From positions 6,138,001-6,202,000 of the forward strand of contig NZ_CP080521.1 in the NCBI RefSeq assembly GCF_019468565.1: a stretch of DNA of 64,000 nt, given 5' to 3'. How positions within the stretch are numbered: the first letter of the stretch is position 1; every line of letters begins with the position of its first letter. The notes below the pieces were generated by a model, which was not told the origin of the DNA, did no database searches, and worked only from the letters and a program-made list of their open reading frames with translations. Both the position numbers and the translations under genes were made by a program. This stretch comes from Pseudonocardia sp. DSM 110487 (lineage in GTDB: Bacteria > Actinomycetota > Actinomycetes > Mycobacteriales > Pseudonocardiaceae). Positions 25,369 through 33,927 of this stretch are shown here, piece by piece.

Positions 25369-26304
25369 ATGCTGCGCTACCTCGGCCTCCGCGTCGGGCA
25401 GGGACTGCTGACCGTGTTCCTGACGGTCTCGACGGTGTTCCTGCTGGTCCGCCTCGCCCCCGGCGACCCGGCCGCCGCCTACGCCCCTCCGAGCGCCACC
25501 ACCGAAGACCTCGAACGCGTGCGCGCGCAGTTCGGGCTCGACCAGCCCCTGCTCACGCAGTACGGCGTGTTCCTGCGCAACCTGATCCAGGGCGACCTGG
25601 GCACCAGCTACTCGTTCCAGGCCCCCGCGTTGGACGTCGTGTTGGGCAGGCTCCCGTACACGACGACCCTGGCGACGTCGGCGATCCTGCTGACGACCGT
25701 GGTGGCGGTGCCGCTCGGCGTCTGGATGGCCCGGCGCGCCGACACCATGCGCGAGCTCGCAGGCAACCTGGTCACGATCGCCGGCCAGTCCATGCCGGAC
25801 TTCTGGACCGGCATCATGCTGCTCACCCTGTTCGCCGTGGCGGTGCCGATCCTGCCCGCCTCCGGCTTCGCGACGTGGGGCGGGCTGGTGCTGCCCACCG
25901 TGACGATCGCGATCCTGCAGGTCGCGCTCATCTCGCGGCTCGTGCGGCGCGAGATGGTCGGCGCGCTCGGTTCGCCGTACCTCGCCGTCGCCCGCTCCCG
26001 CGGATACGGCGAGCACTTCCTGATCTGGCGCTACGCGATGGCCAACTCCGCCATCCCGGTGCTCACCGCTCTCGGCACCCGCTTCGCCGCGATGCTCAAC
26101 GGCGTCGTGGTCGTCGAGGTGGTGTTCTCGTGGCCCGGCGTCGGCTCCCTGGTCGTGCGCGCCCTGGAGACCCGGGACTACCCCCTGATCCAGGCCACCG
26201 TGCTCGTCACCGCGGCGCTCGCCATCGGCGTGCAGCTGCTCGTCGATCTCGCCTACCCGCTGCTCGACCCGCGGGTCCGACTCGGAAAGGTGGCCAACGC
26301 ATGA
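25369..26304 (+). CDS. ABC transporter permease, DppB/OppB type
   Basis: 311 residues with six hydrophobic segments. It opens MLRYLGLRVGQGLLTVFLTV and carries the conserved LAPGDPAAAYA near residue 28. The EAA loop that contacts the ATPase lies in LAVARSRGYGEHFLIWRYAM, and the C-terminus ends LLDLAYPLLDPRVRL-like. The start directly follows the stop of the binding protein (TGAATG), and the stop overlaps the next permease start. Confidence 0.92.
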   Translation: MLRYLGLRVGQGLLTVFLTVSTVFLLVRLAPGDPAAAYAPPSATTEDLERVRAQFGLDQPLLTQYGVFLRNLIQGDLGTSYSFQAPALDVVLGRLPYTTTLATSAILLTTVVAVPLGVWMARRADTMRELAGNLVTIAGQSMPDFWTGIMLLTLFAVAVPILPASGFATWGGLVLPTVTIAILQVALISRLVRREMVGALGSPYLAVARSRGYGEHFLIWRYAMANSAIPVLTALGTRFAAMLNGVVVVEVVFSWPGVGSLVVRALETRDYPLIQATVLVTAALAIGVQLLVDLAYPLLDPRVRLGKVANA

Positions 26305-27188
26305 CTGCCGTCTCGGCGGTGACACCCGCCCTGCGCGCCGCAGCGCCCGCCGTACGCCGGGCGAGGACGCTGCGCATCAAGGCCTGGATCGGGCTGGTCT
26401 GTACCGCCCTTGTGGTGCTGCCGGTCGTGATCGCGCCGCTGCTGCCCCTGCCCGGTCCCGACGCGCAGGACCTCTCCGCGCGCCGGCTGCCCCCGCTCAC
26501 CGACGGGCACCTGTTCGGCACCGACCAGCTCGGCCGCGACCTGCTGTCCCGGGTGCTGCACGGCGGCCAGGTGTCGCTACTGGTCGGGCTGCTCGCCGTG
26601 CTGGCGTCCGGGCTGATCGGACTCGCCCTCGGGGCGCTCGCCGGTTACCTCGGCGGGTGGGTCGACAGCGTCGCCTCCCGGCTCGCCGAGGCCCAGATGG
26701 CGCTGCCGCTGTTGATGATGCTGCTGCTCGTCGTCGCGCTGTTCGGCTCGTCCGTGCCGGTGATCACCGCGGTCATCGCCGTGGCCCAATGGCCCGAGGT
26801 CTTCCGGCTCACCCGCTCGCTGGTGCTGGTTGAACGGGGGAAGCCGTACATCGACGCCGCGCGGGTGCTCGGCCTGCACCGCATCACGATCCTGGCCAGG
26901 CACGTGCTGCCCAACGTCGTCCGGCCGGTCTCGCTTGTGGTGCTGCTCCTGCTGGCGCAGGCGGTGCTCCTGGAGAGCGCGCTGAGCTACCTCGGCGCCG
27001 GGCCGGAGCGACCGTTCGCCACCTGGGGGCGGATCGTGTCCGACGGCCAGGACTACGTCACGACGTCCTGGTGGATGGCCACCCTGCCCGGCCTGGTGAT
27101 CGTGCTGCTCGTGGTGGGGGTCAACCTGCTGGGCGACGGCCTGCGCGACCGGTCCCGCCGGCCTCGGACGTCGGGAGGGAAGGGATGA
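26301..27188 (+). CDS. ABC transporter permease, DppC/OppC type
   Basis: 295 residues with six hydrophobic segments. The N-terminal LFGTDQLGRDLLSRVLHGG is the DppC signature, the EAA loop is YIDAARVLGLHRITILARHV, and the end contains GPERPFATWGRIVSDGQDY. ATG 26301 overlaps the upstream stop (ATGA). It pairs with the DppB-type permease to form the membrane channel. Confidence 0.92.
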   Translation: MTAVSAVTPALRAAAPAVRRARTLRIKAWIGLVCTALVVLPVVIAPLLPLPGPDAQDLSARRLPPLTDGHLFGTDQLGRDLLSRVLHGGQVSLLVGLLAVLASGLIGLALGALAGYLGGWVDSVASRLAEAQMALPLLMMLLLVVALFGSSVPVITAVIAVAQWPEVFRLTRSLVLVERGKPYIDAARVLGLHRITILARHVLPNVVRPVSLVVLLLLAQAVLLESALSYLGAGPERPFATWGRIVSDGQDYVTTSWWMATLPGLVIVLLVVGVNLLGDGLRDRSRRPRTSGGKG

Positions 27189-28084
27189 GCGAGCTTGCGA
27201 GCGAATCGATGTCACAGCGCCCGCGCGAAGCGCCGGCCGAGCGTCAGCGAGGCCGAGCGAAGAGCGCGCCGCTGCTGGAGGTCTCCGACCTGCAGGTCGA
27301 GCTGATCACCGGCGACCGGATCGTCCGCGCGGTGGACGGCGTCTCGTTCACCGTGCGGGCCGGGGAGACCGTCACGCTGATCGGCGAGTCGGGGTCGGGC
27401 AAGTCGACCACCGCGATGGGGCTGCTCGGGCTGCTGCCCGCGGGACTCGCCGTGTTGTCGGGGTCCGCGCGCTTCTGCATCTCCGACGTGGTCGACGTCG
27501 TCGCTCGACCCGATGCCGTCCGGAGCATCCGCGGGCGCGGGGTCTCGCTGGTCCCGCAGGACCCGATGACCGCGCTCAGCCCCGTGCACACGATCGGCCG
27601 CCAGCTCGGCGACGCACTGCGTCTCCGCGGGTTCTCCCGGGCGCAGATCCGCGAGCGCGGCATCGCGCTGCTGGAGCAGGTGCACATCCCACGGGCCGAG
27701 TCGCAGTGGAGCGCCTACCCCCACCAGCTGTCCGGCGGCATGCTGCAGCGCGTCCTCATCGCGATCGCGCTGGCCGGCGAGCCCGCCCTGCTCGTCGCCG
27801 ACGAGCCGACGTCGGCCCTCGACGTCACCGTGCAGGCCGGGATCCTGGACCTGCTGATGGAGCTGCAGGAGCGCACCGGGATCGGGATCCTGCTGATCAC
27901 GCACGACCTCGGTGTCGCCCGGCTGGTGTCCGACCGGATCCACGTGATGCGCGACGGCCGGTTCGTGGAGTCCGGCGAGGTCGAGCAGGTCGTCGACGCA
28001 CCCCGCGAGGAGTACACCCGCGAACTGCTCGCCGCCGTGCCCGCCCTCGGCGAGTGGGACGACGAGAAGGAGGCCACGGCATGA
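27185..28084 (+). CDS. ABC transporter ATP-binding protein, DppD/OppD type
   Basis: 299 residues. Walker A is GESGSGKST, the Q-loop SLVPQDPMTAL, the signature LSGGMLQRVLIA, Walker B ALLVADEPTSALD, and the H-loop LITHDLGVA. The Oligo_HPY C-terminal extension is short here. ATG 27185 overlaps the upstream stop by four bases. About 30 residues precede the first strand and are not conserved. Confidence 0.92.
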   Translation: MSELASESMSQRPREAPAERQRGRAKSAPLLEVSDLQVELITGDRIVRAVDGVSFTVRAGETVTLIGESGSGKSTTAMGLLGLLPAGLAVLSGSARFCISDVVDVVARPDAVRSIRGRGVSLVPQDPMTALSPVHTIGRQLGDALRLRGFSRAQIRERGIALLEQVHIPRAESQWSAYPHQLSGGMLQRVLIAIALAGEPALLVADEPTSALDVTVQAGILDLLMELQERTGIGILLITHDLGVARLVSDRIHVMRDGRFVESGEVEQVVDAPREEYTRELLAAVPALGEWDDEKEATA

Positions 28085-28884
28085 CCGCCGATCAGCTGGT
28101 CGTCGAAGGGCTCGTCGTCGAGTACCCGACCCAGGGCGGCCCGTTCCGCGCGGTCGACGACGTGTCCTTCCGGGTGCCGCGGGGCGGCTCGCTCGCCGTG
28201 GTCGGCGAGTCCGGCTCCGGGAAGTCGACGATCGCGCGCAGCCTGGTGCGGCTCGTCACCCCGACCTCGGGCCGGATCCTCCTCGACGGCACCGACGTCG
28301 CGCAGATGCCCGAGAGGTCCCTGCGGCCCCTCCGGCGGAAGATCCAGATGATCTTCCAGGACCCGTACGGGTCGCTCGACCCGCACATGACGGCCGAGGA
28401 GATCGTCGCCGAGCCCCTCGCGCTGCGCGGAATGCGCAACAAGTCCGAGCGCGCCGCGCAGGCCGCCACCCTGCTCGACCGGGTCGGCCTGCCCGACTCC
28501 GCCCGCCACCGCATGCCCGCCGAGTTCTCCGGCGGCCAGCGCCAGCGCATCGGCATCGCCAGGGCGCTGGCCAGCGACCCCGAGCTACTCGTGTGCGACG
28601 AGGCCACCTCCGCCCTCGACGTCTCCGTGCAGGCGCAGGTGCTGCGCCTGCTGCAGGAGCTGCGGGAGGAAACGGGCCTCACGTTCGTCGTGATCTCCCA
28701 CAACCTCGGCGTCGTGCGCGAGCTCTCCACGGAGATCGTCGTGCTCTCGCGGGGCCGGATCGTGGAGTCCGGGGCCACCCGCGACGTCCTCGCCGCGCCG
28801 CGGCACGAGATCACCCGGGCACTGCGCCGCGCCGCACTCGACCCAGCCGCCATCCGCGGGCGCAAGCCGCGCGCCCACGCCTGA
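28081..28884 (+). CDS. ABC transporter ATP-binding protein, DppF/OppF type
   Basis: 267 residues. Walker A is GESGSGKST, the Q-loop MIFQDPYGSLDP, the signature FSGGQRQRIGIA, Walker B LLVCDEATSALD, and the H-loop VISHNLGVV. ATG 28081 overlaps the upstream stop. Together with the preceding gene it forms the heterodimeric ATPase of the importer. The sialidase-like gene starts 12 bases downstream, so the operon continues. Confidence 0.92.
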   Translation: MTADQLVVEGLVVEYPTQGGPFRAVDDVSFRVPRGGSLAVVGESGSGKSTIARSLVRLVTPTSGRILLDGTDVAQMPERSLRPLRRKIQMIFQDPYGSLDPHMTAEEIVAEPLALRGMRNKSERAAQAATLLDRVGLPDSARHRMPAEFSGGQRQRIGIARALASDPELLVCDEATSALDVSVQAQVLRLLQELREETGLTFVVISHNLGVVRELSTEIVVLSRGRIVESGATRDVLAAPRHEITRALRRAALDPAAIRGRKPRAHA

Positions 28885-28896
28885 AGGAAGGACCTG

Positions 28897-30051
28897 ATGA
28901 ACACGGCCACCCTGCCCGGTCAGACCGACGGCGTGCTGCGCCCCCACCCCGGCGAGCCCGACCGCACCGACGCGTTCCTCCCGGCGCCCGACGTGCAGAA
29001 CCACGCCGCCAACCTGATGGAGCTCCCCGGAGGCGACCTGGGCTGCGTCTGGTTCGGCGGCACCCAGGAGGGCGTGCCGGACATCGGCGTGTGGTTCTCC
29101 CTCCTCGCCCCCGGGGCCACGGCGTGGAGCGCCCCGGTGCGACTGTCGGACGACCCGACCCGCTCGGAGCAGAACCCGCTGCTCTTCGTCGCGCCCGACG
29201 GTGTGGTCTGGCTGCTGCACACCGCGCAGGTGGCCGGCAACCAGGACACCGCGGAGGTCCGCGTGCGCACCTCCACCGACGGCGGCACGACCTGGAGCCC
29301 GACGCGCACCCTCTTCCCGGCCGGCCCGGACGGCGGTGTGTTCGTCCGCCAGCCGATCGTCGTGCTGGCAGGAGGGCGCTGGCTGCTGCCGATCTGGCAC
29401 TGCGTCACCCCGCCGAGCGGGCGCTGGGTCGGTGACCTCGACACCAGCGCCGTCCTCGTCTCCGACGACGCGGGCGCTACATGGCGCGAGGTCCCCGTTC
29501 CCGGCAGCACAGGCCAGGTGCACATGAACATCGTGCCGCTGGCGAACGGTGAATTGCTCGCGCTCTACCGCAGCCGCCGCGCCGACTTCGTGCACGCGTC
29601 CCGGTCCACCGACGGCGGCGACTCGTGGTCCGCGCCGGAGCCGCTCGACCTGCCGAACAACAACTCGTCGATCCAGTGCGTCGCCCTGCGCGACGGCCGC
29701 CTCGCGCTCGTCTACAACCACAGCAGCGCGGCCGACGCGACCGGCCGGCGGACGTCGCTGTACGACGAGATCGACGACAGCGGGGACGACGGCGCCGTGC
29801 GCGAGGGCGCGTTCTGGGGCGCGCCGCGGGCCCCGATGTCGCTCGCCTTCTCGTCCGACGGTGGCCGCACCTGGCCGGTGCGCCGCGACCTGGAGACCAG
29901 CGACGGCCACTGCCTCACCAACGACTCCGCCGGCAAGCGCAACCGCGAACTGTCCTACCCCGCGATCCGGGAAGCCGCCGACGGCGGGCTCCACATCGCG
30001 TTCACCTACTTCCGGCAGGCCATCGAGTACGTCCACCTCACCCATGGGTGA
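28897..30051 (+). CDS. Sialidase/BNR-repeat family protein
   Basis: 384 residues of the six-bladed beta-propeller sialidase superfamily. Four Asp-box motifs are visible: STDGGTTW, SDDAGATW, STDGGDSW and SSDGGRTW. There is no signal peptide, so it is cytoplasmic and would act on material brought in by the ABC importer upstream; GAAGGAAGG gives a strong ribosome-binding site. The whole protein matches bacterial BNR proteins annotated as exo-alpha-sialidase or neuraminidase, but many of these cleave other sugars or are lyases. True sialidase activity is not shown by sequence, and no sialic-acid catabolic (nan) genes are present. Confidence 0.82.
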   Translation: MNTATLPGQTDGVLRPHPGEPDRTDAFLPAPDVQNHAANLMELPGGDLGCVWFGGTQEGVPDIGVWFSLLAPGATAWSAPVRLSDDPTRSEQNPLLFVAPDGVVWLLHTAQVAGNQDTAEVRVRTSTDGGTTWSPTRTLFPAGPDGGVFVRQPIVVLAGGRWLLPIWHCVTPPSGRWVGDLDTSAVLVSDDAGATWREVPVPGSTGQVHMNIVPLANGELLALYRSRRADFVHASRSTDGGDSWSAPEPLDLPNNNSSIQCVALRDGRLALVYNHSSAADATGRRTSLYDEIDDSGDDGAVREGAFWGAPRAPMSLAFSSDGGRTWPVRRDLETSDGHCLTNDSAGKRNRELSYPAIREAADGGLHIAFTYFRQAIEYVHLTHG

Positions 30052-30721
30052 CCGGCACGCCGTCGTCACCGGGGTGAGCTCGGGCATCGGCGAGGCGATC
30101 GCCGCCCGGCTCCTCGACGACGGATGGCGCGTCACGGGACTCTCCCGATCCGCACCCAGCGCGGACGTCACCTGGCTGCGGGCCGACCTGGCGGACACCG
30201 CCGCCCTGCCCGATCTCCTCGCCGACGTCGGCCCGGTCGACGCGGTGGTGCACGCGGCAGGCCTCCAGCGCACCGCGCCACTCGGTCGGCTGTCCGCCGC
30301 CGACGGTGCCGCGATGTGGCAGGTCCACGTGCAGGCAGCCACGGTGCTGGTCGACTCGCTCGTCTCGCGGGTCGTCGACGGCGGCCGGATCGTGCTGCTG
30401 GGCAGCCGCACCGCCCGCGGCGTCGCAGGCAAGAGCCAGTACTCCGCCACCAAGGCCGCCCTCGACGGCCTCGCGCGCTCCTGGGCCGCCGAGCTCGTAT
30501 CGCGGCGGATCACCGTCAACGTCGTCGCGCCGGGCCCCACCGACACCCCGATGCTGCGCGACCCGGCCCGCTCGAGCACGCCGGTCGTGTCACCGCCGCT
30601 GGGGAGGCTGATCCAGACCTCGGAGGTGGCGGCCCTGACGGCCTTCCTGCTGGGGCCGGATGGAGGGTCGATCACGGGGCAGTCGATCGTGATGTGCGGG
30701 GGTACGTCACTTCCTCGTTGA
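30044..30721 (+). CDS. SDR-family oxidoreductase
   Basis: 225 residues. The cofactor motif is TGVSSGIGEAIA, followed by HAAGLQRTAPLG in place of the NNAG motif, the catalytic Ser in VLLGSRTARG, and YSATK with the Tyr and Lys. The C-terminus GPDGGSITGQSIVMCGG is typical. ATG 30044 overlaps the stop of the sialidase-like gene by eight bases, so it is the last member of the importer operon. It may oxidise or reduce the released sugar or aglycone; the specific substrate is unknown. Confidence 0.87.
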   Translation: MGDRHAVVTGVSSGIGEAIAARLLDDGWRVTGLSRSAPSADVTWLRADLADTAALPDLLADVGPVDAVVHAAGLQRTAPLGRLSAADGAAMWQVHVQAATVLVDSLVSRVVDGGRIVLLGSRTARGVAGKSQYSATKAALDGLARSWAAELVSRRITVNVVAPGPTDTPMLRDPARSSTPVVSPPLGRLIQTSEVAALTAFLLGPDGGSITGQSIVMCGGTSLPR

Positions 30722-30730
30722 GACCGTCTC

Positions 30731-30751
30731 CTGACCACTCCTGCTGGTCAG
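30731..30751 (+). terminator. Stem-loop after the importer operon
   Basis: CTGACCA-CTCCTGC-TGGTCAG forms a perfect 7-base stem with a 7-base loop, starting ten bases after the SDR stop. There is no T-tract, as is usual for actinomycete terminators. Confidence 0.4.
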
Positions 30752-30801
30752 CGGCGACCAGCGACTCGCCAGTCGAGACCCGTGGCCTTCGGTGAGCGGG
30801 T

Positions 30802-32058
30802 GTGAGAATCGGCTGTATGGGGGGCACCGAGCCAGCAGCGTTCCCTCCACGGGGGTTCCGCCGGTTCTGGTTCGCAGAGTCAGTCTCCTCGTTGGGGACA
30901 TACGTCACCCTGCTCGCGCTGCAGACCATCGTCGTCCTCACCCTGGGCGGTTCGGCCCAGGACGTCGGATGGCTGAACGCGACCCGCTGGCTCCCTTACC
31001 TCGCTTTCGGGCTGGTCGTGGGCGCGCTCGTCGATCGATGTGCACGACGACCTGTCATGATCGTCACCGATCTCGTGCGCGCTGTGCTCCTGGCCGCGAT
31101 CCCGCTCGCCTGGGCCACCGGCACACTGTCACTGGGTCTGCTGCTGGTGATCGTCGCGCTCTACGGAACGGCGTCGCTGGTCAACGACGCCGCCTCGATG
31201 GCGTTCCTTCCCCGGCTCGTGCCCCGCCAACACCTGCAACGAGCTCACGCGCGCATCGATGGCGCCGACGCTGTCGCGCAGACCACCGGCCCCGCGCTCG
31301 CCGGCGTGCTGGTGAAGCTGGTCGGGGCACCCCTGACCGTGCTGGTCGACGCCGCGAGCTACCTGTTCGCCGCCTTCGTCATCGCAACCCTGCCGGTATG
31401 TGAATCCCCGACCGACGCGGAGGCGCCATTGCCGAACCTGCGGCGCGAAATCGGGGAAGGGATCGCCTGGGTTTACCGACGGTCAGGGCTTGCCCTGCTG
31501 GCCGTGGCGACCCACGTCTGGTTCGCCGGGGCCGCAGTCATGGGTGCGGTCGTCGCACCCTTCGCGCTGATCAGCCTGGGGCTGAGCCCGGTCCAGTTCG
31601 GCATCGTCGCCGCGCTCGGCGGGCTGGGCAGTGTTCTCGGTGCAGCTACCTCCGGTGCCGGCGGGCGGCGCCTCGGCACCGGAGGCGCCATCATCGCCGC
31701 TCACCTCGTCACGACCGCCGGTGTTGCCCTGATGGCAGTGGCAGGCCTGGGGACGGCGGGGTGGGCCGCCGCGGTCGTGCTTGGGATCGGTCTGGCTGGG
31801 CACGGCTTCGGCATCGGGTTCAGCAACTCCCATGAGATGAGCTATCGCCAGACCCTCACCCCAGACGCGTTGCAGGCCCGCACCAACACGACGATGCGTT
31901 CGTTCAACCGCGCCGTCATCGTGGTCGTCGCACCCCTTGGCGGGCTATTGGCAGACCTCACCAGCGCCCGCTCAGCACTTCTCCTCGCGGCCGGTGTCTT
32001 CGGTCTGTCCGCCGTCATGCTGCTGCTCTCACCATTCCGAACCGCAACCGCGGTCTGA
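30802..32058 (+). CDS. MFS transporter, EntS-like (DHA3) drug or siderophore exporter type
   Basis: 418 residues with about 12 hydrophobic segments. It starts with FRRFWFAESVSSLGTYVTLL, the DHA3/EntS-like opening; loop 2-3 has VVGALVDRCARRPVMIVTDL, and VNDAASMAFLPRLVPRQHL is conserved in the group. GTG 30802 or ATG 30817 could be the start; neither has a clear ribosome-binding site. It stands alone after the importer operon. The substrate is not deducible. Confidence 0.82.
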   Translation: MRIGCMGGTEPAAFPPRGFRRFWFAESVSSLGTYVTLLALQTIVVLTLGGSAQDVGWLNATRWLPYLAFGLVVGALVDRCARRPVMIVTDLVRAVLLAAIPLAWATGTLSLGLLLVIVALYGTASLVNDAASMAFLPRLVPRQHLQRAHARIDGADAVAQTTGPALAGVLVKLVGAPLTVLVDAASYLFAAFVIATLPVCESPTDAEAPLPNLRREIGEGIAWVYRRSGLALLAVATHVWFAGAAVMGAVVAPFALISLGLSPVQFGIVAALGGLGSVLGAATSGAGGRRLGTGGAIIAAHLVTTAGVALMAVAGLGTAGWAAAVVLGIGLAGHGFGIGFSNSHEMSYRQTLTPDALQARTNTTMRSFNRAVIVVVAPLGGLLADLTSARSALLLAAGVFGLSAVMLLLSPFRTATAV

Positions 32059-32240
32059 ACGCACCCGGCCCTTCTTCGGCCTAGCGAGCCGGGCCTCGGC
32101 GTTCGTGGTCATCTCCTCGAGCCTGCCGAACTGGACGGGGTCGACGCGCAGGAAGCGGCAGCGGGTGCAGGCGTGTTCGTGGACGCAGGGGGTGCCGTAG
32201 GGACGGTGGCGTCTCGTGATCACTCTCCTTGTGCTCGTGG
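32029..32240 (-). pseudogene. C-terminal remnant of a site-specific integrase/transposase
   Basis: The minus strand reads RPYGTPCVHEHACTRCRFLR, then VDPVQFGRLEEMTTNAEARL and a stop at 32029. The segment with HEHACxRC and DP-Q--RLEE resembles the cysteine-containing tail of actinobacterial tyrosine-recombinase-like integrases of plasmid or IS origin (recognised from memory of that family). Upstream in this frame there is no further homology, so only about 60 codons of the gene survive. It overlaps the end of the MFS gene by 30 bases. Confidence 0.55.
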
Positions 32241-32487
32241 GGGCGAGAGCGCTCAGATCGACCGTGCCAGTGGGGTTTCTAGCTATCCGATGCTGTCGTG
32301 AAGGTTCGGGCTTGCGGACCTTTGAATCGGGCGATGGCCTCGGCGAGTAGGCCACGGAATCGGTACTCATCTGCCGGGCCAGCGGTTCGCCGCGGCGTGC
32401 CATGTCCAGCCGCGTTCGCAATCACGAACGCATCGATCACTCGAACAGACCTGCCGCTCGAACATCCTTTCGAATAAACTCGAGGGC
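32059..32487. other. Intergenic region with integrase remnant and SOS box
   Basis: It contains the integrase tail (to about 32240), about 200 bases without recognisable content, and the LexA-type box at 32458-32473 in front of the HNH gene. Short open frames here have no homology. Confidence 0.5.
32458..32473. promoter_or_regulatory. SOS (LexA) box upstream of the DUF222-HNH gene
   Basis: TCGAAC-ATCC-TTTCGA matches the actinobacterial LexA consensus TCGAAC-N4-GTTCGA at 11 of 12 defined positions and ends 14 bases before the GTG at 32488. A further half-site, TCGAAC, lies at 32441. DUF222/13E12 genes of mycobacteria are known to carry LexA boxes, so DNA-damage induction is likely. Confidence 0.75.
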
Positions 32488-33927
32488 GTGACGGAAACCG
32501 CGCCGACCCTGTCGTCCTGCACCCTCTCCACGGACAACCCCGAACCATTCTCCGACCAGGGAGAAACGTGTCCCGTGGTGACGAATGCGATGCCAAGAAC
32601 CGGCGTCGACCCACCAGATACCCCGCTTGATTCCAGCATGATCGTCGGCTGGATCGGGCTGCTGGGCGAGGTTCGCCGGGATGCGTCGGATGCAGAGCGG
32701 ATCGATCAACTCCACGCCCTCGAACGCCTGAAATCCGCCGCCGCGGCCGCGCAAGCCCGGATCACCGTCGACCTGGACGCGTCGGTGCGAGCCGCGCACG
32801 CCGCCGCCGGCATCCCCACCGACCGGCAAGGCCGCGGGGTGGCCGCACAGGTGGCACTGGCCCGCCAGGAATCGGCCTACCGCGGCGGCCGCCACCTCGG
32901 CCTGGCCAAAGTCCTCGTCGGCGAGATGCCCCACACCCTGGCTGCCCTCGCACACGGCCACCTGTCGGAATGGCGCGCCACCCTGCTCGCCCGCGAAACC
33001 GCCTGCCTATCCAGGGAACACCGGCAGTTGATCGACACCCAGCTGTGCGCCGACCCGGCCGGACTGGTGGGCTGGGGTGACCGGCGACTGATCAACGAGA
33101 TCAGCAAGATCGCCTACCGGCTCGACCCGGTCGCGGTCACCAAACGCCGAGCCAAAGCCGAAGCCGACCGCCGCGTCACCTGCCGGCCCGCACCTGACAC
33201 CATGGCCCGGCTCACCATCCTCGGCCCCGTCGCCCAGGTCGTGGCCATGTACGCCGCCCTCTGCAGAGCCGCCGACACCGCCATCGCCACCGGCGACGGG
33301 CGGACCCGCGGGCAGCTCATGACCGACACCGCCATCGAACGGATCACCGGGCAAGCCACCGCCGCCACAGTCCCGGTCGAAGTCAACCTGATCATGGGCA
33401 GCACCACCCTGTTCGGCGCCGACGACCAGCCCGCCCACCTCGCCGGATACGGGCCCATCCCCGCAGACCTGGCCCGCAGCCTCGCCGTCTCCGCCGCCGA
33501 AGCCGAGGCCGCCTGGCTGCGGCGCCTCTACGCCACCCTCGACACCGGGCGACTGATCGCCATGGACTCCACCCGGCGGACCTTCCCGGCCGGGCTCGCG
33601 AAGTTCATCGAGGTCCGCGACCAGTACTGCCGCACCCCATGGTGCGACGCCCCGATCCGCCACATCGACCACGCCCAACCCCACCACCAGGACGGCGTGA
33701 CCTCCGCGGACAACGGCAACGGGACCTGCGCCCAGTGCAACTACGCCCGCCAAGCGCCGGGCTGGGAGATCCGACCCGAACCCGGACCCCGACACACGCT
33801 CAAGGTCACCACACCCACCGGGCACAGCTACCGCAGCACCGCGCCCCCGCCGCCCGGCCACCCACGATCCGAGCGCCGCGGTCCGACGAGCCCACGGTCT
33901 CGCCGCACCCGTGTCACCTCGAAGTGA
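32488..33927 (+). CDS. DUF222 domain-containing HNH endonuclease (13E12 family)
   Basis: 479 residues. The N-terminal DUF222 domain (about 50-300) contains HALERLKSAAAAAQARITVD and VALARQESAYRGGRHLGLAK. The C-terminal HNH domain (about 365-430) contains VRDQYCRTPWCDAP with zinc cysteines, RHIDHAQPHHQDG with the HNH histidines, and TCAQCNYARQAPGW. Such genes are multicopy in actinobacteria and behave like selfish or repeat elements, and the nuclease role is presumed. GTG 32488 follows GAGG closely. An SOS box precedes it and an integrase remnant lies just upstream, which supports a mobile origin. The end overlaps the convergent dehydrogenase by 14 bases. Confidence 0.87.
   Translation: MTETAPTLSSCTLSTDNPEPFSDQGETCPVVTNAMPRTGVDPPDTPLDSSMIVGWIGLLGEVRRDASDAERIDQLHALERLKSAAAAAQARITVDLDASVRAAHAAAGIPTDRQGRGVAAQVALARQESAYRGGRHLGLAKVLVGEMPHTLAALAHGHLSEWRATLLARETACLSREHRQLIDTQLCADPAGLVGWGDRRLINEISKIAYRLDPVAVTKRRAKAEADRRVTCRPAPDTMARLTILGPVAQVVAMYAALCRAADTAIATGDGRTRGQLMTDTAIERITGQATAATVPVEVNLIMGSTTLFGADDQPAHLAGYGPIPADLARSLAVSAAEAEAAWLRRLYATLDTGRLIAMDSTRRTFPAGLAKFIEVRDQYCRTPWCDAPIRHIDHAQPHHQDGVTSADNGNGTCAQCNYARQAPGWEIRPEPGPRHTLKVTTPTGHSYRSTAPPPPGHPRSERRGPTSPRSRRTRVTSK

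Noticed and set aside
28585..30738. 717-codon minus-strand frame opposite the sialidase-like gene
   Set aside because: No motif, while the plus strand has four Asp boxes and an SDR signature.
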